A DNA stretch of 64,000 nt from Kordia antarctica (GCF_009901525.1 NZ_CP019288.1:1054001-1118000); one strand, 5' to 3'; shown: positions 50,701 through 61,210, counted from the stretch's first letter. The notes: generated from the letters alone by a model not told the origin. Made by a program: numbers and translations.

Positions 50701-53550
50701 TTATAAAGATAAACTTAATCTTGCAAAAACGTGTCTTCCGTTTGTTCCAAATTGTGTAGAACGTCTAGAATACAAGAATCTTCCGCTTGATTGAAAAGCT
50801 GGATCAGATTGATCTGGATATACATCTAATAAGTTGTTTGCTCCCAACGTTAGTTTTAGGCTTTCGCTTACGCTGTATCCAAAACTTAAGTCTGTAACAA
50901 TTTTACCAGCATAGATTCTTTCTACAGTAGGATCCGTATTGTTTGTAGCTTCTTCTACTTCACCGAAGTAACTGTTTCTTAAAAAGATGTTCCACTTATC
51001 TCCTATTTTAAGGTTGTGCGATAAGTTTCCTTTCGTTCTTGGAACTGCTGCTTCTAAATACAATCTGCTTGTGTTATCAAAATATGTATCCGATAATCCT
51101 GCATTTGATATTGCAGTCGGAACTTTTACTTCTTCAACAGTCGTTTTTGATAATGTAAATGATAATGTGTTTGTCAGTTTTAAATTGTCTGACAACGTTG
51201 CTTTATGATCTACAACAATATCAATACCTTTTGTTTGTGTATCCACAGAGTTTGCAAAGAATGCCGCTTGACTTGCATTTGCTTGCGCGAATAAACTTGC
51301 TAGTTCTGCATTTCCATTCGCGTCAAACTGACCTGTTAAGATAGCTCTGTCATCAATGTTTATTAGATAACCATCTATTGTTAACTTTAAATTTGCGTTT
51401 GGAATTTTAGCAGTAAATCCTAACGTAAATCCAGTAGAAGTTTCTTCTTTTAATTCCTCAATTCCTAATAATCGTGCAACACGAGATGTGTTTGAGAAAA
51501 TTCCAACTTCATTAGGAACTCCGTTTACGAATAATGTAGACGTTGAGTTGTAATGAATTTGGTGTAATGAAGGTGCTCTAAATCCTGTTTGAAATCCTGC
51601 TCTAATATTTATATTGTCAGTTGCTTTCAATCTAGTAGCTAATTTGAAATTTACTGTACTTCCAAAATCTGAAAAGTCTTCAAAACGAATTGCTGCTGCA
51701 ACCATAAAAGATTCCGTAAAATCTGCTTCTACATCAATGTATCCAGCAATAGAGTTTCTGAATGCATTTACTTCATTTTCTGGCTTGAATCCAGGAAATA
51801 CTTGAATTCCTCCTGGTCTACTACTACCAAAGAAATCTGTTGGCACTACTGAGTTTGGATCTGTAGGATCATGAATGTTTCCTAATGTATTGTATTGTGC
51901 ATATGAGTTTTCTTCTCCAGCGACAATTGCGTAGTTTTCTACTCTGTATTCTGCTCCAAAAGCGACGTTGAATCCAGCGAAAATGTCTTCATAATATTTA
52001 TTAAGATCCACATTACTTGTGTTTTCACTGTAATTGAATCCTCCTGCATCTGCTTCAAATGGTGTTGAGTTTGCTAAAGATGCATTGTTAGAGTTACTAA
52101 TTCTGTATAAGAATGAATTCTTTCCAAAGTTATTGCTAAAATCTACATTCCAGTCTCCTAATTTTCCTCTAATTCCAACTGCAATTGCTTTGTCAGTTAT
52201 GTTTGAATTAATTTCTGGTAAGAAACCATTTATATAAGCTGGCGTGTACGCTCTACTTTGATATGGCAATCTGTAGAATCCTGCCGCATTTCCATTTTTG
52301 TATCCAATACCTCCAAAAGCATAGAAGTCTAAATCTTCTCCTAAAGGAATTTCCATGTTTCCAAAAAACTGTGCGCCTCTAAGTTCAGATTGTCCAACTC
52401 TCATATTATAATCACTACGTTGTTGTCCTCTAGCAGCTAATTCACTGTCTGTTACATCAGCACCTAATATGGTTCTAAGTTCTGCTTGTGTTTCCGATCC
52501 TGTTAAGGTAATTCCGGCAGCACCCGCAAAGTTAAAAATATCAGTAAAGTCATTATCTAATAATAAAGAAGTATCATAACCTGCAGCATCAGCAACTCTT
52601 TCAATAGAGTTATACGCATTGAATATTTGTCCTTGCCATTCTTGCATTCTATTCGTTGCACCTCTAAAATTGAAGTTTCCAGTAAAGTTAATAAATCCAC
52701 CTTCGTCTCCAATTGGAAGCCCATAGTTTACACCAACATTCACTTTTTCTCCATCAATATTCTCATCTGGTCCGCTTTCGCTTGTAAAATTAGCTCCAGC
52801 AGTTAAACTTAATTGAAGTTTGTTAGTGTCTTTCTTTAAAACGATATTGATCACTCCTGCAATGGCATCAGAACCATATTGTGCAGCAGCTCCATCTCTT
52901 AAAATTTCAATTCTATCAATTGCATTAGATGGTATTGAGGATAAATCGGTACCAACACTACCTCTACCAAATGTACCATTTACATTTACTAAAGCCGTTT
53001 TGTGTCTTCTTTTTCCATTGATTAAAACCAATACTTGGTCTGGTCCTAAACCTCTTAATGATGCAGGCGCAATGTGGTCTGTTCCATCAGAAATAGATTG
53101 TGGATTCGATGAAAAAGAAGGTGCCGCATAGTTTAGAATTTCTGTAACAGTAATTTGTGGCGATCTTTCTTTTAATTCATTAACATCCAATATATCTACT
53201 GGTACAGCTGTGTCAGTCGCTGTTCTGTTAGCATTACGAGATCCAATAAGTACAACTTCATCAAGACCAAGTCCTGATACCATTGTTACATTAACTGTGT
53301 TTCCGTTTACGGTTACTTCCTGAGTTTCATAACCAACATAGGAGAATACTAAAATAGCTCCTTGTTTAGCGTCAATTTTGTAATTTCCATCAAAATCAGA
53401 AATTGCACCTTTGGTAGTTCCTTTGACTACAATAGAAACTCCTAGCAACGGAGTTGAAGTGTCATCTGTCACTGTTCCAGCGACTTGAGCATAAGAAAAT
53501 GTTGAAAACAAGAGTGTTGTCAACATCAAAATGAAGTAATTTTTTATCAT
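50701..53550 (-). CDS. TonB-dependent receptor with carboxypeptidase-like N-terminal domain
   Basis: 949 aa. Signal peptide (MIKNYFILMLTTLLFSTFSYA region), then a carboxypeptidase-regulatory-like domain (AGTVTDDTSTPLLGVSIVVK, GAISDFDGNYKID), a plug domain (IDAVPVDILDVNELKERSPQ-like segment, RIEILRDGAAAQYGSDAIAG), and a long beta-barrel ending in LFYSRRSTQFGTNGRHVFAR, LSLSL. Imports iron complexes or other large nutrients through the outer membrane with TonB energy. No SusD partner is adjacent, so it is not a Sus-type pair. Substrate unknown. Confidence 0.92.
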   Translation of the reverse strand: MIKNYFILMLTTLLFSTFSYAQVAGTVTDDTSTPLLGVSIVVKGTTKGAISDFDGNYKIDAKQGAILVFSYVGYETQEVTVNGNTVNVTMVSGLGLDEVVLIGSRNANRTATDTAVPVDILDVNELKERSPQITVTEILNYAAPSFSSNPQSISDGTDHIAPASLRGLGPDQVLVLINGKRRHKTALVNVNGTFGRGSVGTDLSSIPSNAIDRIEILRDGAAAQYGSDAIAGVINIVLKKDTNKLQLSLTAGANFTSESGPDENIDGEKVNVGVNYGLPIGDEGGFINFTGNFNFRGATNRMQEWQGQIFNAYNSIERVADAAGYDTSLLLDNDFTDIFNFAGAAGITLTGSETQAELRTILGADVTDSELAARGQQRSDYNMRVGQSELRGAQFFGNMEIPLGEDLDFYAFGGIGYKNGNAAGFYRLPYQSRAYTPAYINGFLPEINSNITDKAIAVGIRGKLGDWNVDFSNNFGKNSFLYRISNSNNASLANSTPFEADAGGFNYSENTSNVDLNKYYEDIFAGFNVAFGAEYRVENYAIVAGEENSYAQYNTLGNIHDPTDPNSVVPTDFFGSSRPGGIQVFPGFKPENEVNAFRNSIAGYIDVEADFTESFMVAAAIRFEDFSDFGSTVNFKLATRLKATDNINIRAGFQTGFRAPSLHQIHYNSTSTLFVNGVPNEVGIFSNTSRVARLLGIEELKEETSTGFTLGFTAKIPNANLKLTIDGYLINIDDRAILTGQFDANGNAELASLFAQANASQAAFFANSVDTQTKGIDIVVDHKATLSDNLKLTNTLSFTLSKTTVEEVKVPTAISNAGLSDTYFDNTSRLYLEAAVPRTKGNLSHNLKIGDKWNIFLRNSYFGEVEEATNNTDPTVERIYAGKIVTDLSFGYSVSESLKLTLGANNLLDVYPDQSDPAFQSSGRFLYSRRSTQFGTNGRHVFARLSLSL

Positions 53551-53738
53551 ATTATTGGTTTTTATAGTTCTGGGAATTTAACTTATTTTTTCTTAACAAA
53601 GACAAAAAATGAAATTTTATCTTAAACTATTGTTAAATTGATATCAATTTCGCCTATTTCGTTCATTATAATAAAAATAATAGCCCAACACTTTATGAAT
53701 ATTGAGAAATCAATTACTTTTGAAGAAAAAGAGCACAT

Positions 53739-54974
53739 ATGCAACATATTATAGATAGATTTATTAGTTATGTAACGATTGACACAGAATCTGATGAAAC
53801 TTCAGAAACGACACCAAGTACAGCAAAACAATGGGATTTAGCGAATTTATTAGTAGATGAATTAAATAAAATTGGACTCTCCGAAGTAACTATTGACGAT
53901 AACGCTTACATTATGGCAACCTTGCCTAGTAATGTAGCGCATGAAGTTCCTACGATTGGTTTTGTGTCACATATTGATACTTCTCCAGATTTTACTGGCG
54001 CAAATGTAAAACCGCAAATTGTGCATAATTATGACGGAAAAGATATCGTTTTAAATGCTGAACAGAATATTGTGCTTTCGCCTGATTATTTTGAAGATTT
54101 ATTATTATATAAAGGACAAACCTTAATTACTACTGACGGAACAACGTTGCTTGGCGCAGATGATAAAGCTGGAGTTTGCGAAATTGTTTCTGCAATGGAA
54201 TACCTCATCAATCATCCAGAAATAAAACATGGAAAAATTCGTATTGGCTTTACGCCAGATGAAGAAATTGGTCGTGGCGCACACAAGTTTGATGTAGCAA
54301 AGTTTGGTGCAGATTGGGCGTATACAATGGACGGAAGCGAAATTGGCGAGTTGGAATATGAAAATTTTAATGCAGCAAGCGCAAAAATTGCTATTAAAGG
54401 TAAAATCGTTCATCCAGGATATGCCAAAGGAAAAATGATCAATTCTATTTTAATTGCGAATGAAATTATGAATGCATTGCCGCCACATGATGTTCCGCAA
54501 GAAACTTCGGGTCGTGAAGGATTTTATCATTTGCATACTATAAAAGGTAGTGTGGAAGAAGCTTCGTTGGAATATATTGTGAGAGATCATGACAAAGATA
54601 AGTTTGAAGCACGAAAAGAGTTAATTGGCAAGATTGCCGAAGATATTAACAGTCGGTATACATACGATCCTGTAACATTGGTTATGAAAGATCAATATTA
54701 CAATATGAAAGAAAAGGTTGAACCTGTTTTTCACATTGTAGATATTGCTGAAGAAGCTATGAAAGCAGTAGGAATTACACCAATTATCAAACCAATTCGT
54801 GGAGGAACTGACGGTTCGCAGTTATCATTTATGGGTTTACCGTGTCCAAATATTTTTGCTGGCGGACATAATTTTCACGGACGTTATGAATATGTTCCGG
54901 TAGAAAGTATATTAAGTGCTATTGAAGTGATTGTGAAAATTACGGAATTGACTGCTGAGAAGTATAAAAAGTAA
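53739..54974 (+). CDS. pepT: Peptidase T (tripeptide aminopeptidase)
   Basis: 411 aa, M20 family. Zinc-ligand motifs: [45 protein letters not shown], and [20 protein letters not shown] followed by GGHNFHG. It releases N-terminal residues from tripeptides in the cytoplasm. 5 bp before the DUF1801 gene, likely co-transcribed. Confidence 0.95.
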   Translation: MQHIIDRFISYVTIDTESDETSETTPSTAKQWDLANLLVDELNKIGLSEVTIDDNAYIMATLPSNVAHEVPTIGFVSHIDTSPDFTGANVKPQIVHNYDGKDIVLNAEQNIVLSPDYFEDLLLYKGQTLITTDGTTLLGADDKAGVCEIVSAMEYLINHPEIKHGKIRIGFTPDEEIGRGAHKFDVAKFGADWAYTMDGSEIGELEYENFNAASAKIAIKGKIVHPGYAKGKMINSILIANEIMNALPPHDVPQETSGREGFYHLHTIKGSVEEASLEYIVRDHDKDKFEARKELIGKIAEDINSRYTYDPVTLVMKDQYYNMKEKVEPVFHIVDIAEEAMKAVGITPIIKPIRGGTDGSQLSFMGLPCPNIFAGGHNFHGRYEYVPVESILSAIEVIVKITELTAEKYKK

Positions 54975-54979
54975 TTTTC

Positions 54980-55573
54980 ATGAAAAAATACGCTTCCGCA
55001 GAAGAATACATTGCTAGTTTCCCTGAATGGGCAGCTAAACTGCATGTATTGCGAAATATTGTGCTGAAAAATTCTGCTGTTAAAGAAACGATCAAATGGA
55101 ATATTCCTGTGTTTACAGTTGATGGAAAGAATATTTTAGGTTTGAGTGCTTTTAAATCGCATGTTGGATTATGGTTTTACCAAGGTGCTTTATTGAAAGA
55201 TGAAGCAAACCTTTTGGTAAATGCGCAAGAAGGAAAAACACAAGCCATGCGACATTGGAAATTTACAGTAGCTGATATAATTCCAGAAGATTTAGTGAAA
55301 GTTTATATTGACGAAGCTGTACAATATCAAATAGATGGAAAAACAGTTGTCATGAAAAAAGATACTTCGATTGTGATTTCTAACGAATTGAAAGTTGCTT
55401 TTGAAGCGGACAAAAAGTTAGAAACTGCTTTTGAAAAATTATCAAATTACAAACAAAAAGAATACGCTGAATATATAAGTACTGCAAAAAGAGTTGCGAC
55501 TAAAGAAAGTAGACTCAAAAAAATAATTCCTATGATTTTGGAGGGTAAAGGTTTGAATGATTCATATCGATAA
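54980..55573 (+). CDS. YdeI/DUF1801 family protein
   Basis: 197 aa. MKKYASAEEYIASFPEWAAK, TIKWNIPVFTVDGKNILGLS, FKSHVGLWFYQGALLKDEAN and a C-terminal AKRVATKESRLKKIIPMILE make up the DUF1801 and YdeI/OmdA segments. Some members bind iron or act in stress response, but function is uncertain. It follows pepT by 5 bp. A paralogue begins at 63672. Confidence 0.85.
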   Translation: MKKYASAEEYIASFPEWAAKLHVLRNIVLKNSAVKETIKWNIPVFTVDGKNILGLSAFKSHVGLWFYQGALLKDEANLLVNAQEGKTQAMRHWKFTVADIIPEDLVKVYIDEAVQYQIDGKTVVMKKDTSIVISNELKVAFEADKKLETAFEKLSNYKQKEYAEYISTAKRVATKESRLKKIIPMILEGKGLNDSYR

Positions 55574-55598
55574 TTGACTTTTAAAATTTTATAAAAAC

Positions 55599-55629
55599 AA
55601 AAAAGCATCGTTTTCACGATGCTTTTTTT
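55599..55629. terminator. Terminator between ydeI-like and yajC
   Basis: Stem AAAAGCATCG/CGATGCTTTT with a TTTTCA-type loop, T tract on both strands; serves convergent genes. Confidence 0.92.
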
Positions 55630-55647
55630 ATGCTATAAAAGCTTGTA

Positions 55648-55938
55648 TTATTTTTTTGCAGGAAGCGTATTGATTTTTACGGATGCTTCCGCAGAAAGTG
55701 CAGCGCGTTCAAATTTAATTTTCCCTGCTAAAGTTTCAATAATGCAAGTGTTGTCTTTATCATTAAGCTCAACAATTTTTCCATGTATTCCACTTTTGGT
55801 AATCACACGATCACCTTTTTTGATGGATACCATGAAATTCTTTTCTTTTTTTTGTCGTTTAATGCTTGGTGCTAGTATAAAAAAGTATACTACAACAACC
55901 ATTAATAATAACGGTATAAATTGACTTAACTCTCCCAT
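55648..55938 (-). CDS. yajC: Preprotein translocase subunit YajC
   Basis: 96 aa. One membrane segment (FIPLLLMVVVVYFFILAP), then SIKRQKKEKNFMVSIKKGDR and VITKSGIHGKIVELNDKDNT, the YajC signature. Accessory protein of the Sec holotranslocon. It follows the DUF1573 gene by 6 bp. Confidence 0.93.
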   Translation of the reverse strand: MGELSQFIPLLLMVVVVYFFILAPSIKRQKKEKNFMVSIKKGDRVITKSGIHGKIVELNDKDNTCIIETLAGKIKFERAALSAEASVKINTLPAKK

Positions 55939-55944
55939 TAATAT

Positions 55945-56550
55945 TTATTGATGATTGTGTCCTTCGTGCCCTGCTTGAGTTGAACCCGTTTTTACTTCAG
56001 TTCCATTTTTTGCACCAGCAGCTTTTTGAGCTTCTTGTTGTGCTTTCATTCTAGCATCTCTTTCTACTTTTGCTTTTGCTCTTTTAGCTTCTAACTCTGG
56101 GCTAGGCGTTGCAAATGCTTTGATATTAACACGTGCTGAACCTGTTTCAGTGTTAGCCGTTACCGTAACAGTATTTGTTTTAAGGTTTGGCTTGTTTGTA
56201 GAGTTGTACTTTACTGTAAACTGTCCTTCAGCTCCTGGTGCGATAGGTTGTTTTGGCCAATCGTTAGGAACAGTACATCCACAACTTCCTTTAATTCCTG
56301 AAATTAATAAAGGTGCAGTTCCAGTGTTTGTAAACTTAAAAGTAGTTTCCACTTGGTCACCTTCATTGATAGTTCCAAAGTCATGCTCTGTTTTTTCAAA
56401 TGTCATTGCTGCAAAGTTTTTTGCTACTGCATCTCTTTGTGCTGCTTGTGCAACATTTTCGCTATTTACTTTTTTTGTTGCATCGTCTTTACATGATGTG
56501 AATAAGACAAGCGACATAGCTCCTAATAATAAAAATCCTTTTCTGATCAT
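55945..56550 (-). CDS. DUF1573 lipoprotein
   Basis: 201 aa. Signal and lipobox (MIRKGFLLLGAMSLVLFTSC) with Cys20. The DUF1573 Ig-like domain follows: EKTEHDFGTINEGDQVETTF, FTNTGTAPLLISGIKGSCGC and APGAEGQFTVKYNSTNKPN. The C-terminal tail is a charged helix with His-rich end (AGHEGHNHQ), possibly a metal site. Often adjacent to yajC and nusB in Bacteroidota, as here. Confidence 0.88.
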   Translation of the reverse strand: MIRKGFLLLGAMSLVLFTSCKDDATKKVNSENVAQAAQRDAVAKNFAAMTFEKTEHDFGTINEGDQVETTFKFTNTGTAPLLISGIKGSCGCTVPNDWPKQPIAPGAEGQFTVKYNSTNKPNLKTNTVTVTANTETGSARVNIKAFATPSPELEAKRAKAKVERDARMKAQQEAQKAAGAKNGTEVKTGSTQAGHEGHNHQ

Positions 56551-56592
56551 AGTACTTAAAATTTTGAATGGTAAATTTAATAATTGTTTTCG

Positions 56593-57534
56593 TTACATCA
56601 AACCGCGACCGATTTTATTTAACTTATTTTCTTTTTTATACTCTTTAATTAATTTGTCTAAAATTCCGTTTACAAACATACTACTTTTCGACGTAGAATA
56701 TTCTTTTGCGAGCTCAATATATTCATTTATCGTGACTTTTGCAGGGATTGAAGGAAATTTTAAGAATTCGCAAATCGCCATTTTAAGCAAAATTAAATCT
56801 AAATTGGCAATTCTATCTTTATCCCAATTAGGTGTTTTTCCTTGAATTTCAGTCGTTAACATATCATCATTTAAGACTGTTTTCGTAAATAAATCCTTCA
56901 CAAACTCCCTATCTTCATCATCTTTATACAATTCAGGAAGAAAAATTCGCTCTTTTCCGGGCTTGCATTGTTTGATCGATTTCAAAATCAAAGTGTTGAC
57001 AACTGGCAAATCATCAAGCCATGTTAATTTTTGATCTTCAAAATATTCGTATAATTTTTCATTTGGCGCAATTACCTCTGAGAACAATTTAGCTAAAAAC
57101 GCACGATCATCGGCATATGTAGTTTCTTCAGAAGCCATATATTCTTTATATACGTCGCTCGCTAACATTGCATCAAATATTACACGGATATATTCGCCGT
57201 TCAATTCCCAATCGTTTAATTTACGATTCTGAATAGCAGTTTTTAAATTTACATTGTGAACTAAATGTTGAATAATAGCGTTTTGAATAAACTTCTTATT
57301 TGGATTTTTTTCCGCAGAAGTTGCTAAATATTTCTTTTGAGAAAGCGCCAATTGTTTTTGTGCCAACTCATTTAGTTTAACAAATAAGTCTAGTGTCAGC
57401 ATATGTAAATCATGCATATTCGCTATACTCATATTGATAAACTTCAATTCTTTATCAACTTGGTCACTCTGTGACTGTGATAATGCATAAATGGATTGCA
57501 TTACTTTAACTCGAATATGTCTTCTTGTTAGCAT
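56593..57534 (-). CDS. nusB: Transcription antitermination factor NusB, long Bacteroidota form
   Basis: 313 aa. It opens MLTRRHIRVKVMQSIYALSQ, the NusB N-terminal signature, then a long insertion typical of Bacteroidota, and the NusB fold at about 200-300 (FTKTVLNDDMLTTEIQGKTP, DRIANLDLILLKMAICEFLK, ATVTINEYIELAKEY-type text, FVNGILDKL). It assembles with NusE/S10 for rRNA antitermination. Confidence 0.92.
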   Translation of the reverse strand: MLTRRHIRVKVMQSIYALSQSQSDQVDKELKFINMSIANMHDLHMLTLDLFVKLNELAQKQLALSQKKYLATSAEKNPNKKFIQNAIIQHLVHNVNLKTAIQNRKLNDWELNGEYIRVIFDAMLASDVYKEYMASEETTYADDRAFLAKLFSEVIAPNEKLYEYFEDQKLTWLDDLPVVNTLILKSIKQCKPGKERIFLPELYKDDEDREFVKDLFTKTVLNDDMLTTEIQGKTPNWDKDRIANLDLILLKMAICEFLKFPSIPAKVTINEYIELAKEYSTSKSSMFVNGILDKLIKEYKKENKLNKIGRGLM

Positions 57535-57624
57535 CTAAATAAGAACTTTAATTTTTGAAAATGAAAGGCAAAAAGATCAACTCCTTTCGCCCCGCAAAAA
57601 TATAATTATTTTAAAAGAATGCTA

Positions 57625-58728
57625 CTATTTATTCGCTTCTTTTTTTCTAGTTTCAATTCTATCCAATGCAATGCTCAAAGCAGCGTTGTGTGTGGTGGAA
57701 TTATTTTCTTCTGAATGTTTAAATATTTCCAAAGTAGTATTGTAAATATTTTCTGTTTTACGCATGATTTCCGCCTTGCCATATCCTTCCAATTCAGCGT
57801 AAACATTGATAATTCCGCCAGCGTTGATTAAGAAATCTGGTGCGTATGCAATTCCTCTATCTTTTAATAGTGCTCCGTGTTTTACTTCGTCTTGCAACTG
57901 ATTGTTTGCAGCTCCGGCAATTACGTGTGCTTTCAATTTATAAATACTACTATCATTTATAGTAGCTCCTAAAGCACATGGTGCATACACATCCATTTCT
58001 TCCGCATAAATATCTTTACCTCTGTAAATTTTTGCTCCGTAGGTTTTGCTTACGGCTTGCAAACGTTCTTCATTAATGTCAGCGATAATTACTTTTGCGC
58101 CTTCATTTGATAAATGGGCAACCAATGCTTCTCCAACATGTCCAATTCCTTGTACATATACTACTTTATCTTCTAAAACATCGGAACCAAATTTATATTT
58201 CGCAGCAGCTTTCATTCCCATAAAAACGCCGTATGCTGTAATTGGTGATGGATTTCCTGCGCCACCTTTAGATTCTGAAATTCCAGTTACGTATGGTGTT
58301 ACTTCTCTTACGATGTCCATATCAGCGGTTTCCATTCCAACATCTTCAGCTGTGATATAGCGTCCGCTTAATGAATTTACAAACTCACCAAACTTTCGCA
58401 TTAATGCGGGTGTTTTTTGTGTTTTTGCATTTCCAATAATTACGGCTTTTCCTCCACCAAGATTCAATCCAGTAATGGCGGCTTTAAAAGTCATTCCGCG
58501 TGATAAGCGAAGCGCATCATTTAAAGCTTCCCATTCATTATTATATTGCCACATTCTAGTTCCGCCTAAAGCAGGTCCTAAAACTGTGTTGTGGATTCCT
58601 ATAATTGCTTTTAATCCTGTATCTTTGTCGTTACAAAAAACAACTTGTTCGTGGTTATCAAAAGACAGTTGCCCAAAGACTGGATCTACCTTATGTAATT
58701 CGTTAGTATTTATGATGTCTGAAACCAT
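57625..58728 (-). CDS. ldh: Leucine/Glu/Phe/Val dehydrogenase (probably leucine dehydrogenase)
   Basis: 367 aa from the ATG at 58728; a longer start adds only hydrophobic text. Motifs: LGPALGGTRMW (substrate), GLNLGGGKAVIIGN with the catalytic Lys, AEDVGMETADMDIVREVTPY, and a Rossmann fold in VVYVQGIGHVGEALVAHLSN. It oxidatively deaminates branched-chain amino acids with NAD. Members of this length in flavobacteria are usually leucine dehydrogenases, though substrate is inferred. Consistent with HMG-CoA lyase elsewhere in the window. Confidence 0.9.
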   Translation of the reverse strand: MVSDIINTNELHKVDPVFGQLSFDNHEQVVFCNDKDTGLKAIIGIHNTVLGPALGGTRMWQYNNEWEALNDALRLSRGMTFKAAITGLNLGGGKAVIIGNAKTQKTPALMRKFGEFVNSLSGRYITAEDVGMETADMDIVREVTPYVTGISESKGGAGNPSPITAYGVFMGMKAAAKYKFGSDVLEDKVVYVQGIGHVGEALVAHLSNEGAKVIIADINEERLQAVSKTYGAKIYRGKDIYAEEMDVYAPCALGATINDSSIYKLKAHVIAGAANNQLQDEVKHGALLKDRGIAYAPDFLINAGGIINVYAELEGYGKAEIMRKTENIYNTTLEIFKHSEENNSTTHNAALSIALDRIETRKKEANK

Positions 58729-58867
58729 ATGTGTTGTGTTAATTTTTATAGTATATACAAAATAGTAACTGTAAAAATAGTAATAATTCAAAATTATGCA
58801 ACAAACTTGTTGTTAAAATGAAGATTATTCAATAAAAATTTTAAAAAACGTTTGCGAATTTTAGCTG

Positions 58868-60622
58868 ATGAAAGAATTAAAGTATTTAAATAAATATTTC
58901 CAAAAATACAAAGGAAAACTACTTTTAGGAATATTAATTACCGTGATAGCGCAGGTTTTTTCTTTGTTTGCGCCAAAACTTATCGGAAATTCGTTAACGA
59001 CTGTTCAACAATACATTGATAGTGAAATTACGGATTTAACTATCGTGAAAGATGCACTTTTTACAAACATCTTAATTATAGTTGGAGCTTCTATCCTAGC
59101 CGCTTTTTTCACATTTTTAATGCGTCAGACGATTATCAATATTTCTAGATATGTGGAATATGACTTAAAAAATGAAGTCTATCAGCAATATCAAAATCTA
59201 TCTACAAATTTCTATAAAAAGAATCGTACGGGCGATTTAATGAATCGTATTAGTGAAGATGTTGGAAAAGTACGAATGTATGCTGGACCTGCAATTATGT
59301 ACAGTATTCGTACGATTACGTTATTTGCATGTTTGATTCCTTTAATGTTTATCACAGCGCCAAAAGTGGCAATTTATACGCTAGTTCCATTACCAATTTT
59401 AGCATTTTTAATTTACAAACTAAGTCGCGCCATTCAAAAACGAAGTGCCGTTGTACAACAGTTTTTATCAAAATTATCAACCTTTACACAAGAATCATTT
59501 TCTGGCGTTTCAGTCATTAAAGCATACGGAATTGAGCCACAAATAAAACATACATTTGATGCAATGGTTATTGAAGGAAAACAAAAAAATATGGCGTTGG
59601 TTAAAGTGCAAGCTTGGTTTTTTCCGATGATGATTTTATTAATTGGTGCCAGTAATATTCTGGTAATTTATATTGGTGGACAACAATATATTAATGGAGA
59701 AATAAAATTTGGTGTCTTGGCTGAATTTATTATGTATGTAAATATGCTAACGTGGCCAGTTGCAACGATTGGTTGGGTAACTTCTATTGTACAACAAGCG
59801 GAAGTTTCGCAAGGACGTATTAATGAATTCTTGAAAGTGGCTCCAGAAATTCAGAATCAAATCGCGAAAGCGACACCAATTAAAGGAAATATTGAATTTA
59901 AAGATGTTTCATTTACGTATGATGATACAAATATTACTGCATTAAAAAATGTTTCATTCACGCTAAATTCTGGCGAAACGTTGGCAATTGTTGGAAAAAC
60001 AGGTTCTGGGAAAACAACAATTCTAGATTTAATCAGTAGAATGTACGATATAGAAAAAGGTGTCATCGAAATTGATAAAATCCCTATTAAAGAACTCAAC
60101 CTCAACAGTTTGCGAAACGCTACCAGTATTGTTCCGCAAGATGCGTTCTTGTTTTCAGAAACCATTAAAGACAACATTAAATTTGGAAAAGAAGATGCAA
60201 CTGAAGCAGAAGTGATTGAAGCGGCAAAATTTGCGTCAGTTCATGAAAATATTATTGGTTTCAAAAAAGGATATGATACTATTCTTGGCGAACGCGGAAT
60301 TACGCTAAGTGGCGGACAGAAGCAACGTGTTTCCATTGCGCGTGCTATTATTAAAGATCCAAATATTCTATTATTGGACGATTGTTTGTCAGCCGTAGAT
60401 ACAGAAACCGAAGAGGAAATCCTCAATAATATTCAACGAATTACCAAAAATAAGACGACAATTATTGTAAGTCACCGTATTTCTTCTGCCAAAAATGCTG
60501 ATAAAATTATTGTTTTAGATGACGGACGCATTATTCAAAATGGCAGTTATGACGATCTTATTGAGCAAGATGGTTACTTCAAGCAGCTCTATTTAAAACA
60601 ACTTTCCGAAAAAGATTTATAG
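58868..60622 (+). CDS. ABC transporter, fused membrane and ATPase domains (MsbA/multidrug type)
   Basis: 584 aa. Six membrane segments in the N-terminal half; an ATPase domain after about residue 340 with Walker A VGKTGSGKTTILDLISR, Q loop SIVPQDAFLF, signature LSGGQKQRVSIARAI, Walker B ILLLDDCLSAVD and H loop VSHRIS. Half-size exporter working as a dimer. Substrate not predictable. It is divergent from the leucine dehydrogenase gene. Confidence 0.93.
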   Translation: MKELKYLNKYFQKYKGKLLLGILITVIAQVFSLFAPKLIGNSLTTVQQYIDSEITDLTIVKDALFTNILIIVGASILAAFFTFLMRQTIINISRYVEYDLKNEVYQQYQNLSTNFYKKNRTGDLMNRISEDVGKVRMYAGPAIMYSIRTITLFACLIPLMFITAPKVAIYTLVPLPILAFLIYKLSRAIQKRSAVVQQFLSKLSTFTQESFSGVSVIKAYGIEPQIKHTFDAMVIEGKQKNMALVKVQAWFFPMMILLIGASNILVIYIGGQQYINGEIKFGVLAEFIMYVNMLTWPVATIGWVTSIVQQAEVSQGRINEFLKVAPEIQNQIAKATPIKGNIEFKDVSFTYDDTNITALKNVSFTLNSGETLAIVGKTGSGKTTILDLISRMYDIEKGVIEIDKIPIKELNLNSLRNATSIVPQDAFLFSETIKDNIKFGKEDATEAEVIEAAKFASVHENIIGFKKGYDTILGERGITLSGGQKQRVSIARAIIKDPNILLLDDCLSAVDTETEEEILNNIQRITKNKTTIIVSHRISSAKNADKIIVLDDGRIIQNGSYDDLIEQDGYFKQLYLKQLSEKDL

Positions 60623-60629
60623 TATTTAG

Positions 60630-60658
60630 TTGTTCAGTTAAATTATTTTTTACATTTT
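60630..60658 (+). promoter_or_regulatory. Possible flavobacterial promoter for the DUF3276 gene
   Basis: TTG at 60630-60632 and TACATTTT at 60651-60658 with 18 bp between, near the Bacteroidota -33/-7 consensus (TTG, TAnnTTTG). The start codon lies 43 bp downstream. Judged only by eye. Confidence 0.4.
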
Positions 60659-60701
60659 TGAGGGAGATTAACAAACAACTAAACTTTAGAAAAAGGGGAT
60701 T

Positions 60702-61091
60702 ATGAGTGAAAAAGAATTATTAGAGAAGGAAGAAATTTTCTCTAAAGTATTGAGAGCAGGAAGGAGAACTTATTTCTTTGACGTCAGAGCAACCAAGGCT
60801 GGCGACTATTACCTAACCGTTACTGAGAGCAAAAAGTTTACCAACGACGATGGAACTTTCCATTACAAAAAGCACAAAATTTATTTATACAAAGAAGATT
60901 TCACTGCATTTTCAGAAATTTTAGGCGAAATGACTTCTTATATTGTAGATGAAAAAGGCGAAGAAGTAATATCGGAACGTCACCAAAAAGATTTCAAAAG
61001 AGAATATCCTACGGATGAAACGGAATCGCAAAGTGCAGATGAAACTACGGATACTGGAAGTTTTACAGATGTAAACTTTGAAGATATATAA
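60702..61091 (+). CDS. DUF3276 PUR-family nucleic-acid-binding protein
   Basis: 129 aa. VLRAGRRTYFFDVRATKAGD, YYLTVTESKKFTNDDGTFHY, KKHKIYLYKEDFTAFSEILG match the bacterial PUR-alpha-like fold (DUF3276), which binds single-stranded nucleic acids. An acidic C-terminal tail (DETESQSADETTDTGSFTDV) follows. Common, conserved single gene in Bacteroidota. A strong terminator follows. Confidence 0.9.
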   Translation: MSEKELLEKEEIFSKVLRAGRRTYFFDVRATKAGDYYLTVTESKKFTNDDGTFHYKKHKIYLYKEDFTAFSEILGEMTSYIVDEKGEEVISERHQKDFKREYPTDETESQSADETTDTGSFTDVNFEDI

Positions 61092-61108
61092 CTAATATCA
61101 ACCAACTC

Positions 61109-61145
61109 AAAAGCCACTATGTATTATCATATGTGGCTTTTTTTA
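61109..61145 (+). terminator. Terminator after the DUF3276 gene
   Basis: Stem AAAAGCCAC/GTGGCTTTT with imperfect inner ATATG-type pairs and a T7 tract. Related GCCACT hairpins occur at 61317, 61702 and 61869. Confidence 0.88.
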
Positions 61146-61148
61146 GTT

Positions 61149-61210
61149 TTCAATGTTCAATGTTCAATGTTCAATGTTCAATGTTCAATGTTCAATGTTC
61201 AATGTTCAAT
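61149..61210. repeat. Tandem 7-bp repeat (CAATGTT)x8.6
   Basis: Perfect head-to-tail heptamers between the DUF3276 terminator and the next hairpin. The rest of 61211-61425 is AT-rich with no gene seen. Confidence 0.95.
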